DNA from: Przewalskia tangutica
Taxonomy: Eukaryota > Streptophyta > Magnoliopsida > Solanales > Solanaceae
Assembly (NCBI GenBank): GCA_029844215.1
Contig: CM056732.1
Span: 18,998,001 to 19,062,000 of the forward strand
Reading direction: 5' to 3'
DNA length: 64,000 nt
The first letter of the stretch is position 1, and each line of letters opens with the position of its first letter. This document shows, one piece after another, positions 11,212 through 23,240 of the stretch. The position numbers and the translations under genes are program-made. The notes below the pieces were generated by a model. That model had not been told where the DNA came from, searched no databases, and saw only the letters and a program-made list of their open reading frames with translations.

Positions 11212-12613
11212 AATTCTGCCCCACCATGTATACAAAACAGTCCATAATTTCATCAATATTTAGGATAAGATATGAAGCCTCTTTGCACCCTTTTTCACCT
11301 TTATACCTTAGGACTTTCACTAGCCAATTCTACCACATTAATCATATATATAACCACCCAATTTCTGCATACATACTAGTCTAAAACAGCCCGTAAAGCG
11401 CACAAAATCGCGCCAAAATATTCCAACATTCTAGACCATTTCGGCAATTTTACAATATAACAACAAGTAGTCATTTCCCATTTCCTTTTCCAATTCCTTT
11501 TCAATCCAAGTTGTTATTCAAACATGTTATATAGTCGCAACCAATCTTAACAACTATAATCACTTCTTTATATAACATGCGACGACTAAAACTAACAATT
11601 AAATTGAATTGCAATCTTATCGCTAAACATGCTAGTTTTGGATTTTGGCTTCCATAATTCCATAACACTTATCAATCTTCATAATATATATCACATGATC
11701 ACTTCTAACTTATCATAACATGGAATCTTCAATCACAATAGTAAGACGAAGATTTATACCTCAATAAGCCCAAATCCAATCCAAGATTTAAAGTCGATTC
11801 TTAGCAACTTTAGCTCCTCTTCTTGACGTTCCAATCCACTCCAAGCAACCCTTAGAAGCTTGTGAAGAACTCCTCTTCAAGTTCCAACTTCAAAGTTGAA
11901 GAACACCTTAGATTTTCGCCTTGCGACTAACGTGAAAACGTCGTTTTTCCGGGATCTTTCTATTGAGATATCCTTAAAATACCCCTAGGAACCTTGGGTT
12001 AAAGTATTGTGAATAATGAACCACAAACTAAAAAATTTTGTGTGGGAATGGGCACAAAACCGAGAGCCTCTTCTTCAAGAACAAGGAAATGAAATTTTTC
12101 TAAGTGTTGGATTTTGTCTAGTCTTGCACTAGTAGTAGTAATATATAAAGAGACCAAGGGGTGAGATCAAAACAAATGGATGGCTAGGATTGGGTCAATT
12201 ATGTCAAGCTCCACTTTTCTAGTTGACTTGGTCCATTTTTATTCATCCAACAAGCCCATGTGGAGGGTGACACGTGTCGCCCTCCCATTGGTCTAAAATA
12301 TTTCGTTTCCCGAAATTTCCATAATTGGTCAAAATATCGGAAACCTCGTGGGCCCCACAAAAACGTAAAATTCCTCGGGTGGGCCCCACGTATCCAACTC
12401 TGAAAATAGAATTCCATAATTCCGATAAATTCCAACAGTCTCAAATACAAAGTTCTGAGAACCCAATTCTCATTAACGAACAATCTTTTTCCTTCCCGAG
12501 GTTCGGAAGATTTTTCCTTGGAAAACAATTCTTTCTTTCGTTCAATTTTTTTTTAAGTCTTGTTTCCTTACGTACCTTCTCTTAAACATATCCTGGAATT
12601 ACGGGGTGTAACA

Positions 12614-13033
12614 TATATTTTGTTATATCTGGATGATATTATATTGACTGCCTCTTTTGATAAACTGCGCAAGTCTATCATGTCTCTTCTCAGTTCCGAA
12701 TTTTCTATGAAAGACTTAGGGCCCTTGAGTTATTTTTTTGGTATAACTGTCACACGTCATGCAGGTGGTCTATTTTTATCACAGAAAAAGTACACGACTG
12801 AGATTATTGAGAGAGCTGGTATGTCATCCTGTAAGTCCTCTCCTACTCCGGTTGATACAAAACTAAAGTTGAGTGCTAACACCTTACGAGGATCCCTTTC
12901 ACTATCACATTATTGCAAGGCAGGGGCTCTTTAGTATCTTACTTTCACGAGGCCCGATATTACTTATGCAGTGCAACAAGTGTATTTATTTATGCATGAT
13001 CCGAGGGACGAGTACACACATGCGCTTAAATTA
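12614..13033 (+). pseudogene. Copia reverse transcriptase fragment (E)
   Basis: Plus-strand Ty1/copia RT: YLDDIILTASFDKLRK (the usual YVDD with V replaced by L), then FSMKDLGPLSYFFGI, YTTEIIERAGMSSC and, after an in-frame TAG near 12933, FTRPDITYAVQQVYLFMHD. It is closely related to the RT of elements G and F. It is cut on the left by LTR D and on the right at about 13033, so it is a fragment in the opposite orientation to its neighbour C. Confidence 0.85.
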
Positions 13034-13309
13034 AGGTGTTAATGACCGAGATTCCCTCTTTAATTAAATGTAATTAAAGCTATTAATGTCTCCTTAATGA
13101 TGGAGAAATAACGTCGACGCCATATCAGAACAGGTACATGTTGAGCACCTCCAGTTCTTTATCCAGTGTCAGCTGGATCGGTTCCTATCCGACCTTGTCT
13201 TGACATCCGACCTACCCCGATGTCACTTGCATCCGATGTAGAACTTAACCGCCTCCCTCGAACTCTATACCTAAACATTGCCACGTGTCGTGCCAATTTT
13301 CTCATTTTT
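13034..13309. other. Unassigned spacer between two copia fragments
   Basis: No coding potential. It contains a GCCACGTGTCG-type stretch as found in some LTRs and a pyrimidine-rich run, but I cannot assign it. Both edges coincide with abrupt loss of copia homology. Confidence 0.35.
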
Positions 13310-14094
13310 CACATCCAGCTGATGAATGGGCCATGCTTTCGATAGAGCTAGACTTAGAACAGTGCGAATGGTCGCCAGTTTGACCACCAGACTAAATGTC
13401 TCTCCACAATCCACGTCAACCTGTTATGTTTTGCCATCACCTATAAAGCGGGTCTTATGCCTCTCAAAACAACCATCAGATTTTCCTTATGAGTAAGAAT
13501 CCACATAGAATGAATGACATTAACACCAGGCGGACAAGGCACTAACTCCCATATCTTATTTTCAATAAGAGCATTAAATTCATCATCCATGACAATTTTC
13601 CAATTCGGGTAACGAAGTCCATACACTGGGTTACATGGCAAGGGTGATTTATTGACATTAGAATTGATATTAAAATGTCTTTTAGGTTTTAAAAATCCCC
13701 GTTGGCTATGAGTAACGAGCCCTTGACTCGGAATAGAATTGGACTAGACTAGGGTTGGTGTTGGACCGTCTTAGGACTGGATCGAACTGGATGTAGGAGA
13801 CTAGGTATTTGGGCCTGCTGGCCGTGACACTGGACCTGGAAGGGAAATTATTGAAAATTATAAGAACTAGGCACAAAATTATACAATTTAGCAATCGAAA
13901 ATTAAATTTCGTCAAAAATAACATGGCGACTAATTATGATTCTATTAGAAGATAAATAAAAATATTTGTAACCAAGATGATTAGACGGATAATTCAAAAA
14001 CACACAAGTTGTAGAACGAGCTTGAAGTTTGTTAATTGTAGTGGATAACACAAATACCCAAACACCCTAAGATGAGAATACAAAAGATCTTTAT
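13310..14094 (-). pseudogene. Integrase end and RT start of copia C
   Basis: Minus strand. 14094-13900 matches the integrase C-terminal region of copia F (LRVFGYLCY, then the block leading to IIISRHVIF). 13641-13441 encodes an RT N-terminus with YPNWKIVMDDEFNALIENK and IWELVPCPPGVNVIHSMWI. 13440-13310 continues to the LDVKNVF region. The DNA between the two is a low-complexity linker. Stops and frame changes are present. Confidence 0.8.
14090..14094. repeat. Target-site duplication of element A (left)
   Basis: TTTAT next to the LTR terminus TGTCACG. The identical 5 bp are found at 34607-34611 after the other LTR terminus. This is the 5-bp duplication expected for Ty3/gypsy integrases. Confidence 0.9.
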
Positions 14095-14726
14095 TGTCAC
14101 GACCCGAGCCGGGCGCATCGTACCTACCGGGTACTGTCAGTGTAAACATCGAGAGAATAGCGTGAACATACCTGACACATAACTTATAAAAGGTAAACAA
14201 CAGCGGTAGATAAATTTCTTTCATAAAAACACACTTAATCAAAAGTATAGCAGTACAACTTATCCTTACAGCCCAAAACACATACGTGACCACAGACCTC
14301 TAAGGATAACAACTGTGGCGGGACAGGGCCCCGCCATACCCCTGAATATACACACTGTCTATAACATCAGGGAAAATCCGTACCAACAAAACAAGCTTCC
14401 GGAGGAATGGAGCTTCTGACACCGGAACAGTGATCCTAAGAACGAGGATCCACCACCTGCTTACCCTTACCTGCGGCATGAACGCAGCCCCCGGGGAAGG
14501 GGTCGATACAATATGTACCAAGTATGTAAAACTGGAAAATACTGTAATAATGATATCATAAGTCTGAAAAATAAGCTGGAGTCATGAAAGACAATCAAAA
14601 TACAGTACACTGTGCCTTACTAACAATGAGAGTAACAAGTATGTATATAATACTGCATAAAAATAGGAGGCTCATGATCAAAACAGGGTACCTCGCCCGT
14701 AGTATCAATAAACACCCCTACTCCTG

Positions 14727-15125
14727 GGACTATTTCACCGCGTGGGTCTGTGGACCCGCGTGAGGTATTCTCGCATAGTTGTACGCCCGCGTGAGACTAT
14801 TTCACCGCGTAAGCCCATAGGACTCGCGTGAGGTATTCTCGCATCATGGGTAGCAAATCCACGAGCAGGTGGTATAACGATCTTGGGGATTTACCGCCGG
14901 ATATACTCTTACCGCAGGCGTGGTATGGCGGTCTTGGGGCTTGCCGCCATTCATACTCTTACCCGGAGAAAGCGAGCGGTATAACGATCTTGGGATTTAC
15001 CTCGGATATACTCTTACCAAGGCGGTGGTATGACGATCTTGGGGCTTGCCCCTCATTCATACTCTTACCGTGGAGAAGGTGGTATAACGATCTTGGGGCT
15101 GACCCCTAAGATATACTCTTACCCT
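14727..15125. repeat. Two tandem repeat fields in the LTR of A
   Basis: The first field (14727-14850) repeats GGGACTATTTCACCGCGT with GGACCCGCGTGAGG. The second (about 14862-15125) has five units of roughly 53-60 bp starting GGTATAACGATCTTGGGG or GGTATGACGATCTTGGGG and ending ATACTCTTACC. Many second-field units contain GGGGCTTGCCCC, a self-complementary core. The fields recur at 32460-32885. Confidence 0.85.
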
Positions 15126-15880
15126 AGCTCAATCTGTCATCATATCATAATCATATATATACAAGTTACGAAAACTCATACTTCTTATTAGTCTTGTTCA
15201 TATACCCTCTCATTTTAGTTTAATCAAGGCACTAACATATTTAATAAAAGGAAATCCGGGAATTTAACCCAAAGTACCACATACTTATATTCTTTTAAAA
15301 ATGACTCTTTTTCATAGAAAACCTTTGGGCAATTGATGCCTTAAAATCAATTTGCCTTTCATAAATCAAGTCACTTGTCCTTACTTATCTTACTTAGAGT
15401 AAATCTCTTCTTATTATCCTTTCATAAAGCTAACAAACCAACTTCCCATAAAGTTGTTATATTAACCCTATACTCTAGTAAAATTACACATTTCCCATAA
15501 CCAAGGGACTTATACTTTTTAAAACGAAACAAGTATTATATATACTTAAGACAAGTAAGAATACCAAATCTTGTACGTCTACCGTACTACATAGATACAA
15601 CTACTCATGCTCAAAAGATAGGAAAGCTCTACATACCTCTTTGGTCAATCCACTTGCTAAGTCCAAACTACATGAGTAATATGTCAACCTAAAATAACCA
15701 TGATACGTTTATTAACCTCTAATTTCAATGTAGAATAATCCAAGTTCAAAGTTACTAATTTCTATGGAAAATTGGGCAGCATTTCCTTTGTTTCTACATA
15801 CTTTGCCACCTTTTTCAAGGCCGAAATCAACATCCAAATGCCACATCTTAGGCCCAACAATCCAAACATTTCAAAGGGGA

Positions 15881-15906
15881 TTACACACCTAAACTTGGGT
15901 GTGTAA
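15881..15906. promoter_or_regulatory. LTR hairpin, A 3' LTR copy
   Basis: TTACACACC (15881-15889) and GGTGTGTAA (15898-15906), a perfect 9-bp stem with an 8-base loop. Identical at 33638-33663; with a changed loop at 19132-19157 and 26653-26678. Confidence 0.6.
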
Positions 15907-16845
15907 AATTCTGCCCCATAAGATACAACAATTCACTTAACAATTCTAAAGTAGTTTGTAGGCTACAACATGCTCATAATATCTTCTTAACCAATCTTTT
16001 CATATCCAAACCACATTTCTTACATGCAATGACTCTAAGAGCATTATTACTACTACAAGTTCCTTCTTCTTCACATGCAACATTAATAACTAACCACAAG
16101 AGAAGAAATGTTACCTTTAGAGCTTTAGCCAAAACTTATTCCAACAATTTTGCTAGCCTCTTTTCCAAGAACACCACCACAATAACTCCTACAAGCTAGA
16201 CACAAGCTTCCTTCTTGTCCTTAACTTTTCAGATTTTTCTTAGGCTTTGAATTCCTCTTGGAATTTTAGAGAGAAGTGAGAGCTTTAGTAGAGAGAGAGA
16301 GAGATTGGAAAGATGACCAAGTCTTCAAGTCTTGGTCAATATAAGGCATGCAAGAAATCAGTTGGGGAGGGGACACTTGTCACCTCCCATGGTCTTTTAA
16401 AGAAATCTGATTTTTCCTCGGTTTTTCGCGAGAATTCCTCGGCGCGGCACCTGCGGCGCCGCGGCGCTGAATCTTCTGCGAACTTTCGGCTTCCGGCACG
16501 CGGCCTCTTCCGGCGCGGCGGCTAACAGCGACCCCTCGATGTCTGGCGCCGCGCCAGCTCTTGTCGAAACACATTTACGTCCATTGCGCCGAACCTGTAA
16601 CTACCATAACTTTCTACTCCGATGTCCTATCGACGAACAGTCGGTTGCGTTGGAAACTAGACTCAACGAACTACGCACTAGGCCTTTGAAATACTTAGGA
16701 ACTCTCAATGTACCGGGTCATAACCCGCCTCAAAGTTGACTAACACCCGTCCGAAAACAATCCGTCAACCTATCTTTCGAAAAATTTAAGTCTTACATGC
16801 TTTCGTATTCTCTCACACGTAAGGTCAGAACTACGGGGTATAACA

Positions 16846-17361
16846 TTCTCCCCCCCTTAGAAACATTCGTCCCGAATGTTCCTCCTAGGCTTACTCAAAC
16901 CACAATATCGACATAGACCCTCTTAACTATTCTTTGCAATAAAAGATGCTCCACGAGCCACAGCAATACTCAAGCAAAATTTCCAATTTAAAACTATCAA
17001 GTAAGAAAGTAGGTTACCTGGAGGAATAGGAAATAAGTGAGGATACTTCTTCATCACGTCATCCTCTGCTTCCCACGTCATCTCCTCCCTGTTCTCGTTC
17101 CGCCATAATACTTTGACGCAAGCCACGTCCTTCGTCCGAAGTCGCCTAACCTGACGATCGAGTATCGCTATGGGACTCTCCTCATACGATAACTCCTCTG
17201 TCACCTGGACATCATGAATCGGGTGCACTATAGATGGATCTCCAATACATTTCCGCAACATAGACACGTGGAAAACCGGATGTACCGCCTACAAATCGGA
17301 CGGCAGATCTAACTCATAGGCAACCTTGCCTACCCTACGGACAATCTGATAAGGCCCAATG
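16846..17361 (-). pseudogene. Chromodomain end of the A polyprotein
   Basis: Minus-strand frame (17267-16923) holding the chromodomain: AILDRQVRRLRTKDVACVKV, then LWRNENREEMTWEAEDDV and MKKYPHLF. The aromatic cage pattern typical of Tekay chromodomains is recognisable (family knowledge; these domains bind methylated histone H3 and steer integration). An in-frame stop at about 17289 and the insertion of B at 17361 separate it from the integrase. Confidence 0.88.
17357..17361. repeat. Target-site duplication of element B (left)
   Basis: CAATG immediately before the LTR terminus TGTCACG at 17362. The same CAATG stands at 27392-27396 after the other LTR. When B is removed, A reads continuously from GGCCCAATG to TACCTTGGGC. 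Confidence 0.92.
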
Positions 17362-19889
17362 TGTCACGACCCGAACCCGGACCCGTGACCGGTGCCTTAA
17401 CCCGGGCACCCTAGTGACACAACATCAGAGAAAACCAGCGGAATGTAAACTCAAGATAAACAACCATTAAGATATAGAATAGTCTAGCCCAAAATGGCTA
17501 ACCCAAAAGTACATAAGCGAGCGATTCATCCTTAGAACCAAGTTCGACAAGACTACAGGCCTCACAGAATGAATAACACTATGACGGGACGGGGCCGTCA
17601 TGCCTGAATGTACAAAATATCAACGACTCGGGGAGAACCATACCAAAAGTCGAGCCTCAGAAGAAATGGAGCTCGACACTGAGTACAAGATCCTAGGAAT
17701 GAGGATCTACCACCGCTTTCACCTGTGGCAGATGAGCGCGGCCCAGAAGAGTCGATTACCTGACGTGCCAAGTATGTAAAGCGGAAAATCTTGTAGTAAT
17801 ATCATAAGTCCAAAATACATTAAAGTTATAGATAAAACCAAATTATGTTGCCTTGTGCCTTACTAATAATGAGAGTAATGGTATACATTTTATATCATAA
17901 AAATAGGAGGCTCATGATCAAAACAGGTACCTCGCGTAGTATCATTAAGCAATCCTACTCGCGGGACTATTTCACCCGCATAGGTCCTGTGGACCCGCAT
18001 GAGGTCATCCGCCTCGTCATAGGACTATTTCACCCGCGTGGGACTATTTCACCGCATGGATCCTGTGGATCCGCGTGAGTACCATCGGCGTGCTCGCGTG
18101 GGACTATTTCACCCGCATGGATCCTATGGTCGGATCCGCGTAGTACAAGCGCGCTCGCATCATGGGTAGCAAATCCATGGCATAAATAATAACCCGGGGT
18201 TTACCCGTAACAATATAAATATACATAACATAGCTCATCCGGCTATTAAACATAACATAAGCACTACCGGCCTATCACATCACAACGTAAGCACTACCGG
18301 CCTATCATAACTTAAGCAAGTTAAGAATCACCTAACTTCTTATTAATAGTATTAATACATCCTCTCATTTTAGTATACCTAAGGCACGATCATGTCTTTT
18401 AATAAAAATCCGGGAATTTAACCCAAGTATCATGTACCTCTAACCTTTTAAGAAATAACTCTTTTTTTATACAAAAATCCCAAGATGCTAATCACCATAG
18501 TATCAAGTTACGATTTCTTTTCAAAACAAGTCACATTTCCTTTTAAAACTATCTCAAGCTTCTAAATTAAGTGACTTCATTTCTTGTAAAACCTTAGGCA
18601 ATGCATGCCTTAAAACCATTTTCCTTCCACAAGTTCAAATCATCAAAACCTTTCTCCATTAAACTTTCACAAACTAATATAACCAACTCCCCATAAAGCC
18701 GTTATATTAGAGTTAAACAATAGTAAAACACATTCCCTTAAGTCCAATGGATTTTTATACTTTTCTTTTAAAACGAAGCAAGTATCAAATACCTATAACA
18801 AACGAAGATTTCCAAATCTTGTACGTCTACCGTACTACATAGGTACAACTAATCATGCTCAAGAGATAGGAAAGCTCCACATACCTCTTCGGTCAATCCA
18901 CAAGCTAAGTCCAATTTACCGCACGTAGTATGTCAACCTAAAATGACCACAATACGTTTATCAAGCTCTAATTTATAATGCAGAATTTTTCCAAGTTAAA
19001 GTCACCAATTTCCTACGGAAAATTGGGCAGCGTTTCCTTTGTTTCTACATACTTTGCCACCTTTTCCAAGGTCGATTTTTAACGCTCAAATGCCATGTTT
19101 AAGGCTCAACAACCAACCAACACCAAGGGGATTACACACCTAAATTTTGGTGTGTAAAATTCAGCCCCACAAGTTACAACAACTAACCCAACAAGTCTAA
19201 TGTAGTATTTAGGCAATAACATGCTCATAATATCCCCCTAACCAATTCTTTCATAATCAAACCCCATTTCTTACATGCAACTACTCTAAGTGCATTTTTT
19301 TCCAACTACAAGTTCTTCCTATTAAACATGCAACACCCAATACCAACTACAAGAGAAGAAGTGTTACCTTAAGTTTTAGCCAAACTTATTCCAACACCTT
19401 GCTAGCCTTTTTCTCCAAGAACACCACCACAATAGTCTTCACAAGCTTGTAATAACCTTTCCCACCTATTACACTTTTCAGATTTTTCCCTTAGGCTAGA
19501 ATTCCTCTTGGGAATTTAGAGAGAAGGATGAGCTTTTAACTTAGAGAGAGATGGAGTGTAAAGATGAAAAGTTGAAAGAAATGACCAAGTCTTGGTCAAT
19601 ATAATGCATGAGCGTAAATCATATGGGGGGGACACTTGTCACCCTCCCATGGCCTCTTTTAAAACAAAAAACAGACTTTCTAAGTTTTTCCGCCCAAATT
19701 TCCCGCCTCGGCGCGCTCGCTTCCCGGCTGGCGGCGCAACTCTGCGGACCCGGATCTTTCGGCCCGGCCTGCTTCGTTGGCGTACTGGAACTTCAGCGCC
19801 TCACCGCACTTCACCCGCCTTGGCGCCGCATGCCTCGTCCGGCCATGGCTGAGACCTCGACGCGGTCGAGCCGAACCATGGGTATAACA
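17362..19889 (-). repeat. 3' LTR of element B
   Basis: 2528 bp, TGTCACGACCC to GGTATAACA. The repeat field 17960-18160 is built from GGGACTATTTCACCCGCAT and GGATCC-containing units. Followed by the polypurine tract (minus-strand AAGGGGGGGAGAA, 19890-19902). The AT-rich body is almost identical to the partner at 24844-27391. Confidence 0.92.
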
Positions 19890-20011
19890 TTCTCCCCCCC
19901 TTAGAAACATTCGTCCCGAATGTTCCTTTTAGCCTTACACAAAACACAATACAAACATATCTTCTTGACTATTCCCTTGCAATAAGAATGCTCCCCGAGC
20001 CACAACATTAC

Positions 20012-21319
20012 TCAAGCATAATCAACTAAATTAACACCAATCAGTAGGAAAGAGGGGTTACCTGGAGGTATAGGGAATAAGTGTGGGTATTTCTTCATCA
20101 TATCATCCTCCGCTTCCCACGTCATCTCCTCTCTGTTCTCGTTCCGCCATAAAACCTTGACGGAAGCCACCTCCTTCGTCCGGAGTCGTCTAACCTGACG
20201 ATCGAGTATCGCTATGGGACTCTCCTCATACGACAACTCCTCTGTCACCTGGATATCCTGAGTCGGGTGCACTCTAGACGGATCTCCAACGCATTTCCGT
20301 AACATGGACACGTGAAAAACTGGATGTACCGCCTCCAAATCGGACGGTAGCTTCAACTCATAGGCAACCTTGCCCACTCTTCGGACAATCTGATACGGCC
20401 CAATGTACCTTGGGCTGAGTTTCCCTTTCCTCCCAAATCTCATCACACCGCTTCATGGGTGACACTTTCGAAAGACCCAATCATTAACCTCAAACTCTAA
20501 GTGTCGGCGCTGATGATCTGCATATGATTTACCATCGACTGGCTGCGCAATAACCGCTCTGAATAAGCTTCACCTTATCCATCTTGAACCAAATCGCCCG
20601 ATTAATCGCACTTCTCCCACTTCAAACCAACCTATCGGTGACTGCACTTCCTCCCGTATAAGGCCTCATGGGCGCCATCCGAACACTAGAATGGTAGCCT
20701 GTTGTTATAAGCAAACTCCACAAGAGGTAGATGGTCCTCGGCTACCCCCAAAATCAATAACACAAGCCCGCAAAGATATCCTCAAGTGTGCGGATAGTGC
20801 GCTACCGTCCGTCCGTCTGCGGATGAACGCCGTCTTGAGACTCACTGTGTCCCTAATCCTTCGAAAGACCTCGAAGTTAGGCAGGAATGGGGCTCCTGCA
20901 TGCGATATAATCGACACCGGGACTCCGTGCAATATCACAATCTCTCTAATATATAATCTGGCATAGTCCTCGGTGGCGTCGTCTGTTGGAAGAAAGTGGG
21001 CTGATTTCGTCACTGTCAACAATAACCCAAATGGAATCATGTCTCCTGCAGGTGCGAGGTAACCACGTAATAAAGTCCATGTTGACCACCTCCCACTTCC
21101 ACATCCGAATATCAATAGCTGTAATAGCCAGCGAATACGGTGCTCAACCTTAACTGCGACAATTAGGACGGGCAACAAAGCGGCCACGTCCTCTTCAAAC
21201 CATCCCACCAATACATGCACTGAGGTCATGGTACATCTTAGTCGACCGGATGAATCGAATAACGAGCACCGTGTGCCTCCCGAAATCTGGCGAAGTCTGT
21301 CCACATCGGGAACACACAA
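20012..21319 (-). pseudogene. Integrase and chromodomain of element B
   Basis: Minus strand. The integrase core region 21319-20705 includes VTKSAHFLPTDDATEDYARLY and HGVPVSIISHAGAPF, where the usual DRG of the second catalytic site reads HAG. The C-terminal part 20446-20012 has MRFGRKGKLSPRYIGPYQIV, LEAVHPVFHVSMLRKCVGDP and a full chromodomain (LDRQVRRLRTKEVASVKV, MTWEAEDDMMKKYPHLF). The chromodomain frame is clean; the integrase is shifted near 20450-20700. Catalytic loss may be real or a sequence error, since neighbouring differences are indels in CG-rich words. Confidence 0.88.
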
Positions 21320-21479
21320 CCTCGAATTTTAGCACCCATCCGGTGCTACCTCAAATAGACTCTTCTCTTCCGGAGAGCTGCGTCGATGCCGTGCACCAAA
21401 ATCGGATCCTCATCGCCGCCTCTTCACCTCGGCGATGGAAGACTCGGCGACCTCTCGAACCAGTGCATTACTAACGGAA

Positions 21480-22787
21480 TCAACCAAAGCGAACCCCAAG
21501 GCTTGCTAGCGGTGTAACTCTCGGACCATATCCGCTTTTCTGCATGCGAACATCGGATAGACTACCCATCGATCTGCGACTAAGGCGTCTGCAACTACAT
21601 TGGCCTTCCTGGGTGGTGCGAATATCAACATCGTAATCCTTAAGTAGCTCCAACCACCGTCTATGCCGCAAGTTCAGCTCCCTCTGGCTGAAGATGTACT
21701 GGAGACTCTTGTGGTCTGTATAAATGTCCACATGAACTCCATATAAATAATGTCTCCAGATCTTGAGGCATGAATCACTGCTTGCCACTCAAGTCATGTG
21801 TGGGATAGTTCTTCTCATGTTTCCTAATTTGTCGGGATGCATAAGCTATAACCTTGCCGTCTTTGCATCAGCCGCACTCCAAGCCCGACACTTTGGCGTC
21901 ACAATAAACCACATATCCATCTAAACCCTGCGGAAGAGTAAGAGCGAGGCGGTCGTCAACTTCTCCTTTAGCAATGGAAACTTTCCTCACAAGTATCCGT
22001 CATCGAACATAGTGCGCTTACGAGTCGGCTTAGTCAAAATCTTTGAAATAGAAGCAAACTTCTCCACAAACCTCAGATAATAACTGCGAGGCCCAAAGCT
22101 GCGCACTGCCGGTGTAGTGGGTGCAGGCCAAGTCTTGGCTGCCTCAATCTTTCTTTGTATCAACCGAATACCATCGGCTCAGATAACATGTCCTAAGAAA
22201 GCCACTGAAGCCGGCCAAAACTCGCGTTTCGAAGTTGGCATACAATCCGGTCACGAGGACTCGACAACTGTCCTCAAATGATCGTATGCTCTGCTCGTGC
22301 GCGAATACACCAAGATATCATCGATGAAAACTATAACGAACATATCCAAGAATGGCACGAACACCCTATTCATCAAGTCCATGAATACATTTGGGCGTTG
22401 GTCAACCGAAAGACATCACCTGAACTCATAGTGCCCATACGGTCTGAATGCGATCTTGGGACATCCGCCTCTAACTCGCACTTTGATGATAACGAGCGCA
22501 GTCTATCTTGGAAAAACATCTCGCACCCTGCAACTGGTCAAACAAATCATCAATCCTGGGGAGGGGATATCTATTCTTGATAGTTACCTTGTTCACATTT
22601 GTAATCAATACATACGCAGCGTCCCATCTTTCTTCTTTACAAATAACACCGGGGCTCCCCAGGGAGAAACACTTGGCCTGATAAAGCCTTTCTCCAGCAA
22701 ATCTTTCAGCTGGTCCTTCAACTCATTCAACTCGGCAGGTGCCATTCTGTATGGCGGGATAGATATCGGTCGAGTGTCTGGTGCCAA
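21480..22787 (-). pseudogene. RT and RNase H of element B
   Basis: Minus strand. RT starts at about 22787 with TRPISIPPYRMAPAELNELK and SPWGAPVLFVKKKDGTLRM. The catalytic motif is FIDDILV near 22307-22336 (reading VIVFIDDILVY). RNase H lies in 21788-21480 with HYLYGVHVDIYTDHKSLQYI and LNLRHRRWLELLKDYDVDI. Several frame changes in between prevent one continuous frame. Confidence 0.88.
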
Positions 22788-23240
22788 ATCGATGCAAAAC
22801 TCAATCTCCCTCTCGGAGGATACGGAAGCTCGTGCGGGAAAACGTCGGAAACTCTCTAACCACCGGGCCCGGTGAAGGTCGGTATCTCACCTCGATGTCG
22901 AATACCGAACCAAATGGTAAATATACCCTTCCGTACCATCTTCCTAGCCTTGAGGTAAGAAATAAACCTACCGCCGGCGATCACGGTATTCCTTCCACTC
23001 GATAACCGGCTCGCGAAGCGGAACCGAACTAACCTCTCTCTGCGGTCCACATTGGCATAGCAAGGCGCTAGCCAATCCATACCCATAATCACGTGAAGTC
23101 TTTCATATCCAACTCTATCAAGTCGGCTAGCGTCGGCGACCGTCTATAGTCATGGGCAAGCCTTATATACCCGCTCGGCTAACAGAAGCACTGCCGTAGC
23201 CGCCGAAGGATTCTATGGACTCGGGCTCTATCCACTATTC
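22788..23240 (-). pseudogene. Protease region of element B
   Basis: Minus-strand frame 23092-22856 with VIMGMDWLAPCYANVDRRER, the conserved end of the plant gypsy aspartic protease domain. The upstream active-site DTG region falls in a shifted frame around 23150-23300 and is not legible with confidence. It leads directly into RT. Confidence 0.8.

Larger units (their letters stand above)
9125..12613 (-). repeat. Decayed chromovirus LTR (element D)
   Basis: Shares blocks, in the same order, with the LTRs of elements A and B: the ACCTCTAAG/GGCGGG region near 9300-9330, the 'gatcctaag...aaggatca' block near 9430, an internal tandem repeat field, the block ending in TTTGTTTCTACATACTTT near 11090-11110, the hairpin at 11187-11211, and a terminus GGGGTGTAACA at 12603-12613. 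On the minus strand it starts TGTTACACCCCG. The left end is decayed and its exact edge is unclear. No internal domain is attached, so it is a solo or truncated LTR of a related, older family. It cuts into a copia RT at 12614. Confidence 0.75.
14095..16845 (-). repeat. 3' LTR of element A
   Basis: 2751 bp, from TGTCACGACCC to GGGGTATAACA. The AT-rich three quarters are nearly identical to the partner LTR at 31820-34606. The GC-rich first about 900 bp differ by many 1-3 base indels. The purine run next to it (minus-strand AAGGGGGGGAGAA, 16846-16858) is the polypurine tract, which marks this copy as the 3' LTR of a minus-strand element. Confidence 0.92.

Noticed and set aside
9001..12618. TATAT on both sides of LTR D as a target duplication
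   Set aside because: The left flank shows no copia RT sequence continuing from the right side, and TATAT is expected by chance in such AT-rich DNA.
19592..19904. Plus-strand open frames across the LTR end of B
   Set aside because: They cross from LTR into the polypurine region and disappear in the partner LTR; shadows.
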